DNA of 23,695 nt. Source: Candolleomyces eurysporus (Eukaryota > Basidiomycota > Agaricomycetes > Agaricales > Psathyrellaceae). The stretch covers positions 1-23,695 of the forward strand of contig JANBPK010001609.1 of NCBI GenBank assembly GCA_027579435.1, read 5' to 3'. The translations under genes were made by a program, and so were the position numbers. The notes under the pieces were generated by a model. The model saw nothing but the letters and a program-made list of their open reading frames with translations, was not told the origin of the DNA and did no database searches. This document shows positions 8,494 through 18,310 of this stretch, piece after piece (position 1 is the first letter of the stretch; each line of letters begins with the position of its first letter).

Positions 8494-9991
8494 ATGGACA
8501 GAAGACATGGATTCGAAGGAATATTTGGAATTGGTGGAGGAAATAAAGTCTCGGCCGAGTCAGAGAGAAAGTGCGTTTGCAAGTGCGACTCATTTTTCGC
8601 GTTCAACTCACCCTCCATGGTGGCAGTTTAAACATTGCTCGTGATTTGTGCCAAAGACGAAAGCCCAAAGAAGCTCTCCCATATCTTATGAAAGCCCTTG
8701 AAGACCGCAGAAACCTCGACGCTATCTTGGAGTTCGCGTTCCTTGCGCCTACGAAGGATGAATCAGTAGAGATTCTGGAAGAAGGAGTTGCTCGAGGTGG
8801 GTGCCTCTTTACGACGTATCTCATTGAGTGGCTAAAAACAGAGGATAGGCAAGAGAGTTTTGCTGAACGAGTGGCTCGGTCCAAAAGCATTCGACGACGA
8901 TGGTGATTGCGTCGGACACTTCTGGGGCATACTAGAAACGCGTCCATACATGAGAGTGATGCAGGCTCTCTCAAGGATGTATTTCGAGACCGAGAAGCAC
9001 TCCAAGGCCGCGTGAGTTCGAATCTATTCTCCTGTTTCCGTCTCCTCGTCTCAACCTACCACCCAATTTCTTTTTCTGTAGGGAAGTACAAATCGAAATG
9101 CTCCGCCTCTGCCCTGGTGACAACATGGGCGTCCGCCAAGGCCTCGGAAGCTCTCTTATCCGCGTCGAACGCTACGCAGACGCTCTATCCTTCGCCCAAG
9201 TTTGGCTTGACACCTTCTACGACGGCAGCTCTCCTCCACGTGGAGGAACCCTGTTCAAGGAACCTAAAAAGACGTTGTTTACTGAGACACAGGAGAAAAA
9301 GCTGTCGAAGTATTGCACGGGAGAACTCATACACACCGCAGCATTGGCGTCTTTCAAACTTTTCGGGGATTGTCCACAGTCTCAACAATACCTTCGCATT
9401 GCGTCGAAGGTAAATCCACATATCCTGGTTCGGATTCTTGGGAGGGTGACGCGACCTAGTAAGTTCGACAGCAAGCCCACGAGATACGGAATATACTGAC
9501 AGTGCGATTTAGCTGAACCAAACCGGTACCCTCGCTCGATGAACGGTCCAGAGGAGGCACACGACTACCTTTGGATATCGCAGGATCTCTGGGAGACTGA
9601 AGACGCGTGGAACTGGGCCAACACCAACCCAGATGCGAGAGCCACTCTTCTCAAGACATGCAGTCGCGGAGGCTGCGGAGTAAAGGAAGCCTCGATCGCC
9701 CAATTCAAACGATGCGCGGCGTGTCGCACGGTGCGTCTTATGCTTGTATCATATCCCTCGCATTCGATGTCTGACGCTGGTCTTCGTGTTCACAGGTATC
9801 GTACTGTAGTGTCGAATGCCAGAAATTGGATTGGAAACGGCATAAACCATGTGTGTGCAGGCTCCTCTCATCGACTCTGCGCCGATACGAACCTAATTCT
9901 GAACCGTCAACTAGCTTGCCAGGAGCGTCAAAGGCTCGCAGCTCAGATCAAATTGTTTGCCAAACCAATGAAAGATCCCAGGCGAAAGTAG
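8494..9991 (+). CDS. MYND-type zinc finger protein, seven exons (378 aa)
   Basis: Exons 8494-8570, 8627-8796, 8849-9011, 9082-9458, 9513-9730, 9796-9850 and 9915-9991 join in frame. The introns are 52-70 nt, all GT..AG. Of two nearby ATGs, only the first (8494) keeps the frame across intron 1. The N-terminal two thirds is helical and TPR-like in feel (RKPKEALPYLMKALEDRRNL; later ALSRMYFETEKHSKAAEVQ and ERYADALSFAQVWLDTF), with a conserved-looking GPKAFDDDGDCVGHFWG block. The C-terminal finger starts at about residue 308: CSRGGC, then CAAC, then YCSVEC, then H-x3-C. The last Cys comes from splicing exon 6 to exon 7 (HKPSC), which restores the canonical spacing. The protein ends in a basic tail. 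It is probably a protein-interaction adaptor; the partner is unknown. It is not a close copy of the MYND protein at 2657-480, which has a different N-terminal region. Confidence 0.85.
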
Positions 9992-10362
9992 TAGGCGTCT
10001 TGATTATCTTTCCAGTTTATTATCTATCGCCACCCTGCTTTGTCTCTCTACCTCAAGTCTTGGATTCAATACTGTACATGATTTTTGACGTTTTGACATA
10101 TACCTGCACATTTATCTCGATATCCGACGCGCATTTTGCATTGCCTGTATATAACTGCCTTCTTCAAACACCTTGTAAATATGTGACTCAACCCTCGGGA
10201 TGCTGGCATGCCGATTTTTTGTATTTTGGACACTACTTTCTAAGTTCTTCGACACCTTCTTTCGCGTTTACGCGTCTCCCTTTGTATCCTCTGTGCATGA
10301 GCTCGACACACTCGTTGATAAAAGCTAAAGCACGTCTTTTCGCACTACTGATACGGGCGCTT
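9992..10362. other. 3' flanks of convergent genes
   Basis: This lies between the end of the MYND gene and the left edge of the duplicated HMG-CoA reductase segment. It is T-rich with no supported gene. Confidence 0.4.
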
Positions 10363-10524
10363 GAGTAGCCGAGATATCCTCAAGGCAGCGATTGATTCCA
10401 ATTCCAAGTCTTTGCTTTAATGTGGCTATAATACAAGTGTGCATGTGAATCTATGATTCTACGAGTTCTATGAAGTCCGAAAATGCTCTAATAACTAATA
10501 ACCTGAGGTGCTCCGGTGTAAAAA

Positions 10525-12181
10525 TCAAGCTCTGGATGTAAACCCAGCGCCAGGTGTAACAGGAACAGACGCAGCAGGTGTATTCACCTGCGACCTGTTG
10601 TGTGCCATGTGTGCTTTGATGAGATGACCTGCAGCGAGCGCACTGAGTAANGACAACTCCCCAGCCAAGACNGCGGAGGCGATGATGCGNGCGAGTGTCT
10701 GCGCGTTCTGGCCCGGTTGTTGAGGATGAGCGCCTCGAACGCCGAGCATGTCGAGGACACCCTGTTGGGGAGCCAGGACGGTGCCTCCGCCGACTGTCCC
10801 GACCTCGATACAGGGCATGGTAACCGAGACAAGGAGGTCTTCGCCGTTGAGTCCGGTTCTAGAGAAGAAATCGGTCAGCTTCATCAATGTCGGGACGGAA
10901 GATTGGCGACTTACGGTTCCATCAATGTCATACACATCGAGCTCTCCACATTCTGCGCCGGGTCTTGACCCGTCGCCAGGAAGATGGCCGTGAGGATATT
11001 CGCAGCATGAGCATTGAATCCGCCGATCGACCCCGCCATCGCGCTGCCCATCAGGTTCTTCTTCACATTCAAGTTACACAGGTCCCTGACCGTCGTCTTC
11101 AACACCGTCTTGACGACATGCCCAGGAATTACAGCCTCAGCTACGACACTCTTCCCCCTCCCTTCGATCCAGTTGATCGCCGCTGGTTTCTTGTCGGTGC
11201 AGTAGTTGCCCGAAAGCGCGAGGACGACCATCTCGGGGAAACGTTTCTGCATCGCTTCCAGCGCCTTTTCCGTTCCCATCGAAATCATGTTCATCCCCAT
11301 CGCGTCGCCGGTCGTCGTAGCGAATCGTACGTAGAGCGTCCTTCCGGCAATCGCTGTCTTCAAGCTCTTCAGCTTGGCGAACCTCGAAGTCGACTCGAAT
11401 GCTTCCCGGAGCGCCGCGTGTCCCTCGTTCGAATCGATCCACGCCTTGGCCTTTCCAGCTTGAATAGCAGAGGGGAAGTCGATGGCTGGGCCGCGAGTCA
11501 TACCGTCGCCAACGAGGACGGTGCTGACGCCTCCGCCAGCGTTGAGAGCTTTGCAGCCTCGAGAGGTTGAGGCGACGAGAGTGCCTTCAGCTGTGGCCAT
11601 TGGGATAGGGTATTGTTTACCATCGACAGTCAAGGGACCCGCGACGCCAAGGGGGATCNGGGATGTAGCCGACAACGTTCTCGCAGCAGGCCCCGAGAAC
11701 TCGGGAGTAGTCGTAGTTCTCGTATGGGATGCTTGAGGTTTCGAGCGTCCCGGTGGCCGAGGCACGAGCTATCCAAGATAATGTGAGTTTGTGATTCATT
11801 TATGATTTTGGAGAGCGCCTTACAGAGAATAGCACGTCTGATCCGAACAGCCCGTTCGAGTTGGTCCATACCGAAAAGTTTCTCGAGAGCGTATGTAGCA
11901 ATGTTGCCATTGTTGGCAAGCATGATGACCTCCTCGTCGCTGAGGAGAGCAAGCGATTGGCCCCTTGGCCTGGAAGGTTCCTCGTAAATGGCCAAGCATT
12001 CCTTCAGAGAGCGGAGGAAGTAGCTCTCTTCGGAATCTTGCTTAGGCGATGATGATCCCGAATCGGAGGAAGGAGGCGAAGGCAAGGATTGTTCAGGGTG
12101 AGTGAGCTTGACCTGCTTCAGCTTCAACTCCAAGTCCCGAGCAGAGAAAGTAGAGGTGTGTTGTTGAGCAATGGAAGACAT
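10525..12181 (-). CDS. HMG-CoA reductase, catalytic domain only, copy 1
   Basis: Exons 12181-11824, 11768-10915 and 10858-10525 are separated by introns of 55 and 56 nt. One surplus base beside the N at 11659 breaks the frame; without it the gene encodes 514 residues. The enzyme reduces HMG-CoA to mevalonate with NADPH, the rate-setting step of sterol and terpenoid synthesis. Visible motifs in order: [20 protein letters not shown] (catalytic Glu), [21 protein letters not shown] (catalytic Lys), GQDPAQN (catalytic Asp), GTVGGGT and the C-terminal HMAHNRS with catalytic His and the serine that AMPK-type kinases target in animals. Usual fungal enzymes have about 400-600 extra N-terminal residues with membrane helices and a sterol-sensing domain. 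Here a Ser/Pro-rich leader of about 70 residues takes their place. A TATA box lies 86 bases upstream of the ATG, and an in-frame stop lies between, so this start is credible. Three further N bases lie in the last exon. Confidence 0.88.
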
Positions 12182-12266
12182 TGTTGCTAAGTTGTTGGGA
12201 CTGAAGAAGAAAACACCTGTGGAAGCAAGTGGGCTGGTTGCTTTCTCCAGGTCTTCGCCCCGATGC

Positions 12267-12273
12267 TTTTATA
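12267..12273 (-). promoter_or_regulatory. TATA box of HMGR copy 1
   Basis: TATAAAA on the minus strand lies 86 bases before the ATG. It is conserved at the same place in copy 2. An in-frame TAA overlaps it, so coding cannot extend further upstream without splicing. Confidence 0.7.
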
Positions 12274-12359
12274 CTCCCGACTCTCCACCTCGTAGATGTA
12301 CATCAAAGTCGGTCTTTGGGTATGGGACATAGGCTTCACGACGTCCAAAGCCGACTCCG

Positions 12360-12379
12360 CTGTGGGACATATCCCACAG
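12360..12379. promoter_or_regulatory. Perfect inverted repeat in the HMGR copy 1 promoter
   Basis: CTGTGGGA and TCCCACAG are perfect 8-base arms around CATA, about 180 bases before the ATG. The site is unchanged in copy 2. The GGGACA half-motif also occurs at 12324-12329 and, inverted, near 12464. This suggests a dimeric regulator, which I cannot name. Confidence 0.6.
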
Positions 12380-12402
12380 CACCCGCCTGTAGAGGCACCC
12401 CA

Positions 12403-12417
12403 CTCGGCAAATCCGAG
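12403..12417. promoter_or_regulatory. CTCGG-N5-CCGAG site, HMGR copy 1 promoter
   Basis: The 5-base arms contain CGG and CCG triplets five bases apart, the kind of inverted CGG pair bound by fungal Zn2Cys6 regulators. It is retained exactly in copy 2. The following CACGTAGCACCACTC is also conserved and only loosely resembles a sterol regulatory element. Confidence 0.45.
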
Positions 12418-12815
12418 AGGGTCACGTAGCACCACTCTGATGGCGATATGGAAAGCTGTTTTCCTGTCCCACAAATTGGCTGGTTAGTTGTCCGAAATAA
12501 CCCACCACTACGGGTTCCGGCGGTACTCCCTGCAAGATGGACATCAGAAACCAGTACAATTGTGATATCGGAAACCTCACAAATTACATTCGCAAGAGTT
12601 ACCCACATTCAAAAAATCCAAGTCTTCATGGCGAGGGTGAGTGAGATTGGTTTTGCAGAAAGGAGCTTTCACGAGTTCAACGTTGAACAGCGTTGACCAC
12701 ATCTTCCTATGACACCGTGATTTGCAGAAAAGGAGGACGGCGGGGACTTAATATCTTGGAACGGAGTTTCCACGGAGCTTGAATTCCCCTTCAACATGGA
12801 CTAAAGTTGGACTGA

Positions 12816-12962
12816 AGCAACATCGAGAATTCAAGTAATAGGCTCAGTGACTTGCCTGAGGACATCTGCAGGCTCACGTTTCAAATCATCGCGGAATGGG
12901 ATCATTATTCCAGAGATTCTTGTACCCTTATGCTGACCAGACGGCCCGGGACTCCTCATCTG
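12816..12962 (+). pseudogene. F-box-like remnant
   Basis: The plus frame reads LSDLPEDICRLTFQIIAEW with LTRR further on, resembling the N-terminal F-box helix of mushroom F-box proteins (LPxDIxRxIFEIAA...). No start codon lies in frame after the preceding TGA, and the frame is lost after about 45 residues. It sits immediately outside the left duplication. F-boxes join substrates to SCF ubiquitin ligases; this piece cannot do so alone. A chance match is possible, since only about 20 residues fit. Confidence 0.35.
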
Positions 12963-13266
12963 CACCCGCGCGTCCTCCCACTACCGCTAATCCTTCCTTA
13001 ACCTCTTTCCATCTCACACTCGTAAACCGTAGTCGGATCGCAATGCTTCAAGTAGCAAACCTTCGCCGATACAGCCGTTTCCAGTGAATGTCGTCCACAG
13101 CCAACAGCTTCCACGCCCTCGCCACTCACAGGTATTCCACACAATTCCTCTGGGCTATGTGGATCCTAACCTTGAGGGAGCACGGCGAACGGGTCCGCTC
13201 ACATCTTGGGCAGCTATATTGACGGCTCAATCATAGCTAATAGGTCATATCTCGTCATAAGCGGGT

Positions 13267-13467
13267 GATGGGAGGAAGTTGGCGATGATGTCCCTGGGAT
13301 TTCGGTGGTGGAGCTGGAGTCAGACAACGAAGATGAAGAGGAGGAGGACGGGGCCAAAATCATCAAGTCATCGCGTACGAGAGTAATTTACTCCGAGCAA
13401 CGATTTTTCCCGAGCAGGCCGTTGAGGATCAGACCCCCGTTGGGTGCAAAACTTGGGAGAAGTGAGC
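13267..13467 (+). other. Acidic open segment, possible exon
   Basis: The plus frame gives a coding-looking stretch with VPGISVVELESDNEDEEEED followed by KIIKSSRTRVIYSEQ. A GTGAGC donor-like site follows at about 13461. There is no start codon and no family match. It could be an exon of a decayed gene whose last exon is 14021-14197. Elsewhere in 12963-13549 I see nothing supportable. Confidence 0.25.
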
Positions 13468-13549
13468 GGTAATCAAGTTCTTGCCGTCCGGTGGGGCTGG
13501 GGAATGAGCCTTTGGTCAACGGTCGCAAGTGAGCAGATTGGAGAGATAT

Positions 13550-13915
13550 TTACCTTCTGAATCTCATCCAACAGTTTGGTGAGTCGTTGACCGGAGAGGA
13601 GGTCACAGTATGGATGTGAATACGCGCACAGTCAGCGAAACATGACTGACGTGCGGTACCGTGGCACTCGCGAGATTCTCTTTGCCCATTTTGACGACAT
13701 TGGACGATGCAGTTGCCGTCGTCAAGTCTGCCGAGCGGGAACCCTTCTAAATGGAAGGTAGGGAACTGCGCGTCTCGTATAGCGATAAGCGCGCTTAACC
13801 TCCTTCTCATCGCTTGTTGTTCGATAATTTCTAAGGCGGTGACTGAGTCGCCTTGCGAGACCTCTTGGGCGACTGTGCTCCTTGGGTGGATAATGCTTGG
13901 CTCATTAAGTGTCAT
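13550..13915 (-). CDS. Hypothetical 121-aa frame
   Basis: A true ATG opens MTLNEPSIIHPRSTVAQEV and a fairly polar, helix-rich stretch (ALEIIEQQAMRRRLSALIAIRD). The C-terminal third is Cys- and Arg-rich without a recognisable finger. Other frames on the plus strand here look equally plausible, and no splice or promoter signal supports it. This may be part of a decayed gene. Confidence 0.2.
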   Translation of the reverse strand: MTLNEPSIIHPRSTVAQEVSQGDSVTALEIIEQQAMRRRLSALIAIRDAQFPTFHLEGFPLGRLDDGNCIVQCRQNGQRESRECHGTARQSCFADCARIHIHTVTSSPVNDSPNCWMRFRR

Positions 13916-14020
13916 TATTCATGAATCATGGCTACTACATACCTATCGCACTTTTTTTGACCTCTTCCCATGTGTTCGTGTACGATTTACTGACCTTTCT
14001 TCTTGAATTTTCTTCTAGAC

Positions 14021-14197
14021 CGTGTGTTGAAGGAAACAGGGGATTACAGACTCAACGGCATCATCCAATTCCACACTGTCAACCAAGCCACTCAAGTCCA
14101 AGAGTCACTCAACAGAAGCCCCGGTCCGGATGGTACACCCGCATACGTGAGGTTCGCCAGGGATGATCGGGAAGAAGAGGTTTTCGAACATAATTGA
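14021..14197 (+). other. Likely terminal exon of an unidentified gene
   Basis: A textbook acceptor precedes this frame: a branch-like ACTGAC, a T-rich tract and TTCTAG ending at 14020. The exon reads RVLKETGDYRLNGIIQFHTV and continues to EEEVFEHN and a stop. It has coding character but no family I recognise. I could not fix a donor or a first exon, so the gene may be partly lost. Confidence 0.35.
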
Positions 14198-14494
14198 ACC
14201 AGGGGCAATGGGTGTCAAAATTATCGAAACAAACATACGATGACGGTGAGCCTACTAGCCAGTAGTGAACTATGGAGCTCTGTGGCCATCGTTTAGAGAC
14301 TGAGGATCTGGTGGTTCTTGTGCTCTAAGGGGGAGTACAGTGGCCATTGAGTTTCTTCGTGATAGAGCTGTTATTTACCGCCCCTCTATCTGATTCATCT
14401 AATCCATTCTTAGGGGGTGCTGTGACTACGCTCGCTACCCTATCGAAATGCTACTGCTCGACTGTACTGATTCTCGGATTTACAGCTTTTTAGT

Positions 14495-14567
14495 GTGGCG
14501 CGAAATACCGTCAGCGCAATGTGGCGCGAAATACTGTCAGTGCAGTGTAACGCGAGATACCGGGCAG
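14495..14567. repeat. 26-bp imperfect tandem repeat, nearly three units
   Basis: Units start GTGGCGCGAAATAC at 14495, GTGGCGCGAAATAC at 14521 and GTAACGCGAGATAC at 14547. The first two differ at three positions; the third is more diverged and truncated. Confidence 0.8.
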
Positions 14568-14784
14568 ACGAAACTGAGATGAGTCAGTTCTGAGAGAGCA
14601 AACTCTGAGATCGAAGTTCACAATTACACAGTTTTTAGGAAATTGAAAGGTCGTTCTCCGAGTCAGAACCTCCGATCCGTGGACAAAGGGTGGGAAATTG
14701 TCAGAGATCCGGAGATTCCGACCGAGACACAGCGCAGGTCATGCGTGCTCTTGGGAGTTCCATAAGAGATGTGCCCTATCCCTG

Positions 14785-15115
14785 AGACCTGAGGACTAAT
14801 CCTCGGTCAACCGAGATCAATGGCACGAGGGTGCGTTTGTTGCCTGTCTTCTCAATCGTGCTGCGCCTGCCATGGAGTCCTATAACGAATATGCCGGATA
14901 ATAGTCCAGAACCCTGATCGACTGGATTGCAAGAGATGAAAGAATCGAGAGACGGAGAAACTGCGCCTGTTAACCACGCTTTTGAGGGTTCTATAAAGTA
15001 TACATATGCGACCACTATCATAGCCCTAATGCCTGATCAACTCAAATCAGCGGCACGGCGCATGGCGGCGGTGTGTTTGTTACCTTCGTGAGGCTGTCTT
15101 CCGAATCGTACGCAT
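14785..15115. repeat. Two diverged direct copies of an ~90-bp element
   Basis: 14785-14867 and 15018-15115 share an ordered set of short matches: CTAAT, GATCAA/CAAATCA, GGCACG, GTGTTTGTT-like, CTGTCTTC and ATCGT. Small insertions separate them in the second copy. They are old and of unknown origin, perhaps remnants of a repeat element. Confidence 0.5.
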
Positions 15116-15949
15116 GACCAATCAACTCTTCAGTGTCAACCCGATATTTTTGTTACTTCGATCGAGGTGAGCTCGAGGAAGTGGTATCAGGTGGGCGACG
15201 TTCGCGTTGTAAGTGATACCGCTGAGCACCAGTAAGCAGTACACCTTTCCAGTGCCATGTGTGCATGCGGTTCAGGTTGGCATTGACGAGAACTAGCCAG
15301 ATCAGGGCGAATTAATTGAACAAACTCCAAAATTGAGTTGCATCTTGTGTTCTCTAGTGCTTTAGTTTGTGATTACCTTTTTTGTGAAAACCACTAAATA
15401 GTTACGCGTGATTGATGAATAGAGCCCTTGTTTGTTTTTACACCCCATCTTCCTGGTCCCGTCCGATTCAGATCTACTAGCTTAGGCGTTTCTGGGCCTA
15501 TTCCGACTCCTGATACTTAGTGTATAAATGGGGTTGGTTCAGAATGTTTAACACCATCTTACCGGAACTTCTGTGGGGCTACCAGATAGGAAGGGTTCTC
15601 TCAAATCAAAGGCCGTGTTAGGCCGGCGGGCCAGTTCATTCACTAGACACCGCGATTGCATGAGGATTCAGTGCACTGACGACTTTTTGGGGGCCAGACG
15701 TTTTCATTTCATAGGAATTAGGAAAACACAAACAGCCCGTGGCGGGCCAGTTCACTTCTTAGGTACGAAAATGATGGAATGATCTAACTGATAAGCGCTA
15801 AGCGCTGTTTCAATGAACCGGGAGAAATCGAGAACATCGGAGATAACTACGTATTTTGCAAGTTCTGCTCCATACATCCAGAACGGTATTGTAGGAAATG
15901 GCGCCGGGAATCTTCTCTTTCGCTCGATGTCACATGCGGTCACAATGCC

Positions 15950-16460
15950 AGCTGCTAGGGGTTGTACTGGACCCTAGATTGCTGTCTTCCGTTGGAAGGG
16001 CTACATTGAACCTGGAGTGGACCGACGGAGCTGGTACTGATCGCAAAGCCGCATCCTGCACATCTGCTATTCGTGACCTTCCTGACGGCGAGGTGGCATT
16101 CTGCGACGTGCAACCGTGGCGCGATGCTCGGCCGCCGTCATCAGTGATCTTCCAACCTGAGTAATCTGGAAATGGGACCGGAACGTCAAGGTCGATTGGA
16201 CTTGGCGCTTTGGATGTCCTGGGAGACAAGCTTTGCTCGATGTATTTGTTCCCTGCTGACGAAGGTGAGTGACCAAGCACTACTGTACCCCAAAACGTCC
16301 AGCGAAAACTGACCGTCCATATTTATTCTGTTAATCTCTTTCAAGAGATCAAAGACTTGCAGCTAGAGTGTGGATGAGGTTGAGAGGTGTCCCTCTATGA
16401 AATGACTCCAGTGGTTAATNGGGAAGCACANGGGGGGTTATCAAGCTTGGGGCACGCTTA
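15950..16460 (-). pseudogene. Older duplicated gene remnant, copy A
   Basis: This is homologous to 17800-18310. The best-preserved part, minus 16196-16152, encodes IDLDVPVPFPDYSGW; the partner encodes the same 15 residues with two changes. A minus-strand intron of 61 nt (GTCAGT..CAG, 16313-16253) matches a 57-nt intron at the same place in the partner. Downstream the frame is Ser/Pro-rich (ATSPSGRS... VPAPSVHSRF). I find no valid start codon; near 16400 both copies have a changed ATG-like triplet. Two N bases (16420, 16431) lie here. The plus strand also has splice-like signals (GTGAGT at 16265), so the coding strand is not certain. The family is unknown. Confidence 0.45.
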
Positions 16461-17258
16461 TATGACTTTTCCCCGCCATGTTTGCCTCTGCGTTACCTAG
16501 GACCCTTACCAATTTGCGGTAACCGTGACCCTTCCGATGAGGTCCAATATAATCTCGGCTTTGGGGTGCCAGTGTAACTTCGAGGGAATGGGCTTTGCCT
16601 GGTGTTGGATCGATTTCTATTTACACTTGCAAGATCGGCGATTCATACCCAGTGACTCCGGTCACCGGTGTCTATCTGGTCTGTCTCTGGTCTGTATCAT
16701 GATGCAACTAGCAAATCAAGCTCCACGTGTGGCAACCGATGTCACCTGAACGTAGCCGTTCAGCCCTTTTTTCGCTTTTTCGAAAAAAAGGAAGAGAATG
16801 GCACAACATATGACTCAAAGAGCCTTCCTTGACTGTTATATGCCGCAACGAAATGCCGCCGTGTAAGATACGTTTTTATTGAACGCCCCGCATGCGGGCG
16901 ACGAGCCTAGGGTTGGCGAGGAGATTGGTACCCGGAGTTTTTTTAACCCCTCAACGTAAAATTGACTAGCCTCTTCGATCGAGATAAAGTTTGTCAACAA
17001 ATTGAACCAGTTCACCATCATCACGTCTAGTTCCCCTTCATCTTTTATGGGTCTCATTGACAGTGTGAGGTTAAGGGCACGAGGAGTTATGGCATCTTGA
17101 CAAGTTCGCAGTCATGCAGTCGGGAACCGGTAAGACTAGCTCACTCAGGCTTTCATCTCAAACCTGCGAGGGGTACATCCCTCACTCGAATCTGTATCAG
17201 GACTGACGACATGCTACTTTCAGCCTCAGCGGCTTGAAGAACCGCGACCCTGATAACT
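16461..17258. other. No supported gene
   Basis: A minus frame at 17057-16836 starts at a true ATG and reads like a helical protein for 40 residues (DVMMVNWFNLLTNFISIEEA), but nothing supports it further. Near 16765-16795 a T6CG ... CGA7 hairpin is present. Confidence 0.3.
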
Positions 17259-17348
17259 TGTGACGATGCACTTGCTGTGACGATAGCATGTACTCCTTGT
17301 GACGAGAACATGCCCTTGATGTGACGATGACGTACCTTTATTGTGATA
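17259..17348. repeat. 22-bp imperfect tandem repeat
   Basis: TGTGACGA recurs at 17259, 17276, 17298 and 17320, with a partial TGTGATA at 17342. Three full units are 22 bases; the first is 17. The constant part is TGTGACGA and the rest drifts. TGACG resembles bZIP (CREB/ATF) half sites, which may be coincidence. Confidence 0.75.
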
Positions 17349-17799
17349 CAGGCGGGCCCTTCCGACGTTTGCACAGCGCCAGTGCGACCAGATCTTTATC
17401 CGTTCATCACCCAATTGTGAAGACTTGACCTCAGATCTCGTTATACTAGCAATCGTCAAACATGATATACATATACCCTTCGCGCAGACGCACTTCGGAC
17501 TTTAATATTACAATCAGTAAATTACCAGTAGATATTAGATAGCAGATTGAATCACAGCTTCACCATCCTCAAAATGCACCTTCGGACTGTATACCTAGAA
17601 TCGTACGCAGATCGAGTCGTAGGGTAGGCATTAAGGAGTTTGGAAGAGAAGGACTACTAGTGATACCCATCATTGTTGGTCACGTGAGGGTAAGCCCTCT
17701 TAGCGCCGATGGAGCCAATGGAAAGTTCTAGGCCAAGTCACGGTCGCCGCTATTCACGACAAGCGCCCCACGTTCCAGCGCCTACCTTACTTTCATTCC
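17349..17799. other. No supported gene
   Basis: AT-rich with short frames only. I see neither a recognisable motif nor a repeat that is not listed elsewhere. Confidence 0.35.
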
Positions 17800-18310
17800 T
17801 CCTTCACAGGACTTGTCGCGTCTGGCCCTTGGATTCCTTCCTCCGGTGGAAGGGGTATACCGGACCTCGAATGGACCAACNGGGGGAGGCGTCAAGGGCG
17901 AGCCTGTGTTCTGGAAATGGGGTGGCGGCGACCATGACGGCGAGGTGGTGGGCTGCAACGGGCTCTGCGCTCGACTGTCACCTGTGGGCTCCCATCCCGA
18001 GTAATTTGGAAATGGAACTGGGATGTCGAGGTCGATTGCGGTTGGTCCTTCATTATTTTTGGGAAATAGANTTTTGTCCGATGCTGTTATTGCAGCTGCT
18101 CCCTGTTGACGATGACGGTGAGCAACAACCGCTATTTCAGCTCGGACCCTACAACTAACCGTTCATTCTCCCACAAGGTCGCTGAATTGCAAGTAGACAA
18201 TAAAATTGGCTAGACGAGTGTCCCTTTCGATGTTGGGAACTGGTGTTGGAGCAATAATGGCGGAGGGGAAGAAAGGGCAGGAAGGGAGTAGGCATATATT
18301 ACGATTTTCA
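17800..18310 (-). pseudogene. Older duplicated gene remnant, copy B
   Basis: Partner of 15950-16460. Minus 18036-17992 encodes IDLDIPVPFPNYSGW. A Pro/Ser/Thr-rich tail follows (SPLQPTTSPSWSPPPHF, then GSPLTPPP and FEVRYTPSTGGRNPRARRD). The matching intron is 18159-18103 (GTTAGT..CAACAG, 57 nt). The exon before it (LQFSDLVGE) meets a stop before the donor, and no ATG is present where one is expected, so the copy looks dead. N bases at 17881 and 18071 add uncertainty. Nucleotide identity to copy A is clearly lower than between the HMGR copies, so this duplication is older or under no constraint. Confidence 0.45.

Larger units (their letters stand above)
10363..12786. repeat. Segmental duplication, left copy (HMGR locus)
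   Basis: This stretch is repeated in the same orientation at 18976-21426. Homology starts at GAG(T/C)AGCCGA and ends at GGAGCTTGAATT. It covers the 3' UTR, gene, introns and about 600 bases of promoter of the HMG-CoA reductase gene. Exons are nearly identical between copies. Introns and the far promoter differ more, with small indels. The two copies are about 6.2 kb apart. Confidence 0.95.
14198..15897. other. Gene-poor stretch with short repeats
   Basis: Apart from the repeats listed separately, I see no supported gene. A frame at 15021-14776 (minus) overlaps one member of a repeat and is probably chance. A TATA-like GTATAAAT at 15522-15529 has no convincing gene after it. The phrase GGCGGGCCAGTTCA occurs twice, near 15625 and 15742. 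Confidence 0.35.

Noticed and set aside
10887..11570. 227-codon plus-strand frame in the HMGR locus, and its partner in copy 2
   Set aside because: Antisense shadow of the highly conserved catalytic domain.
14776..15021. 81-codon minus frame with a true ATG
   Set aside because: Its 3' half is one member of a diverged non-coding repeat; no splice or promoter support.
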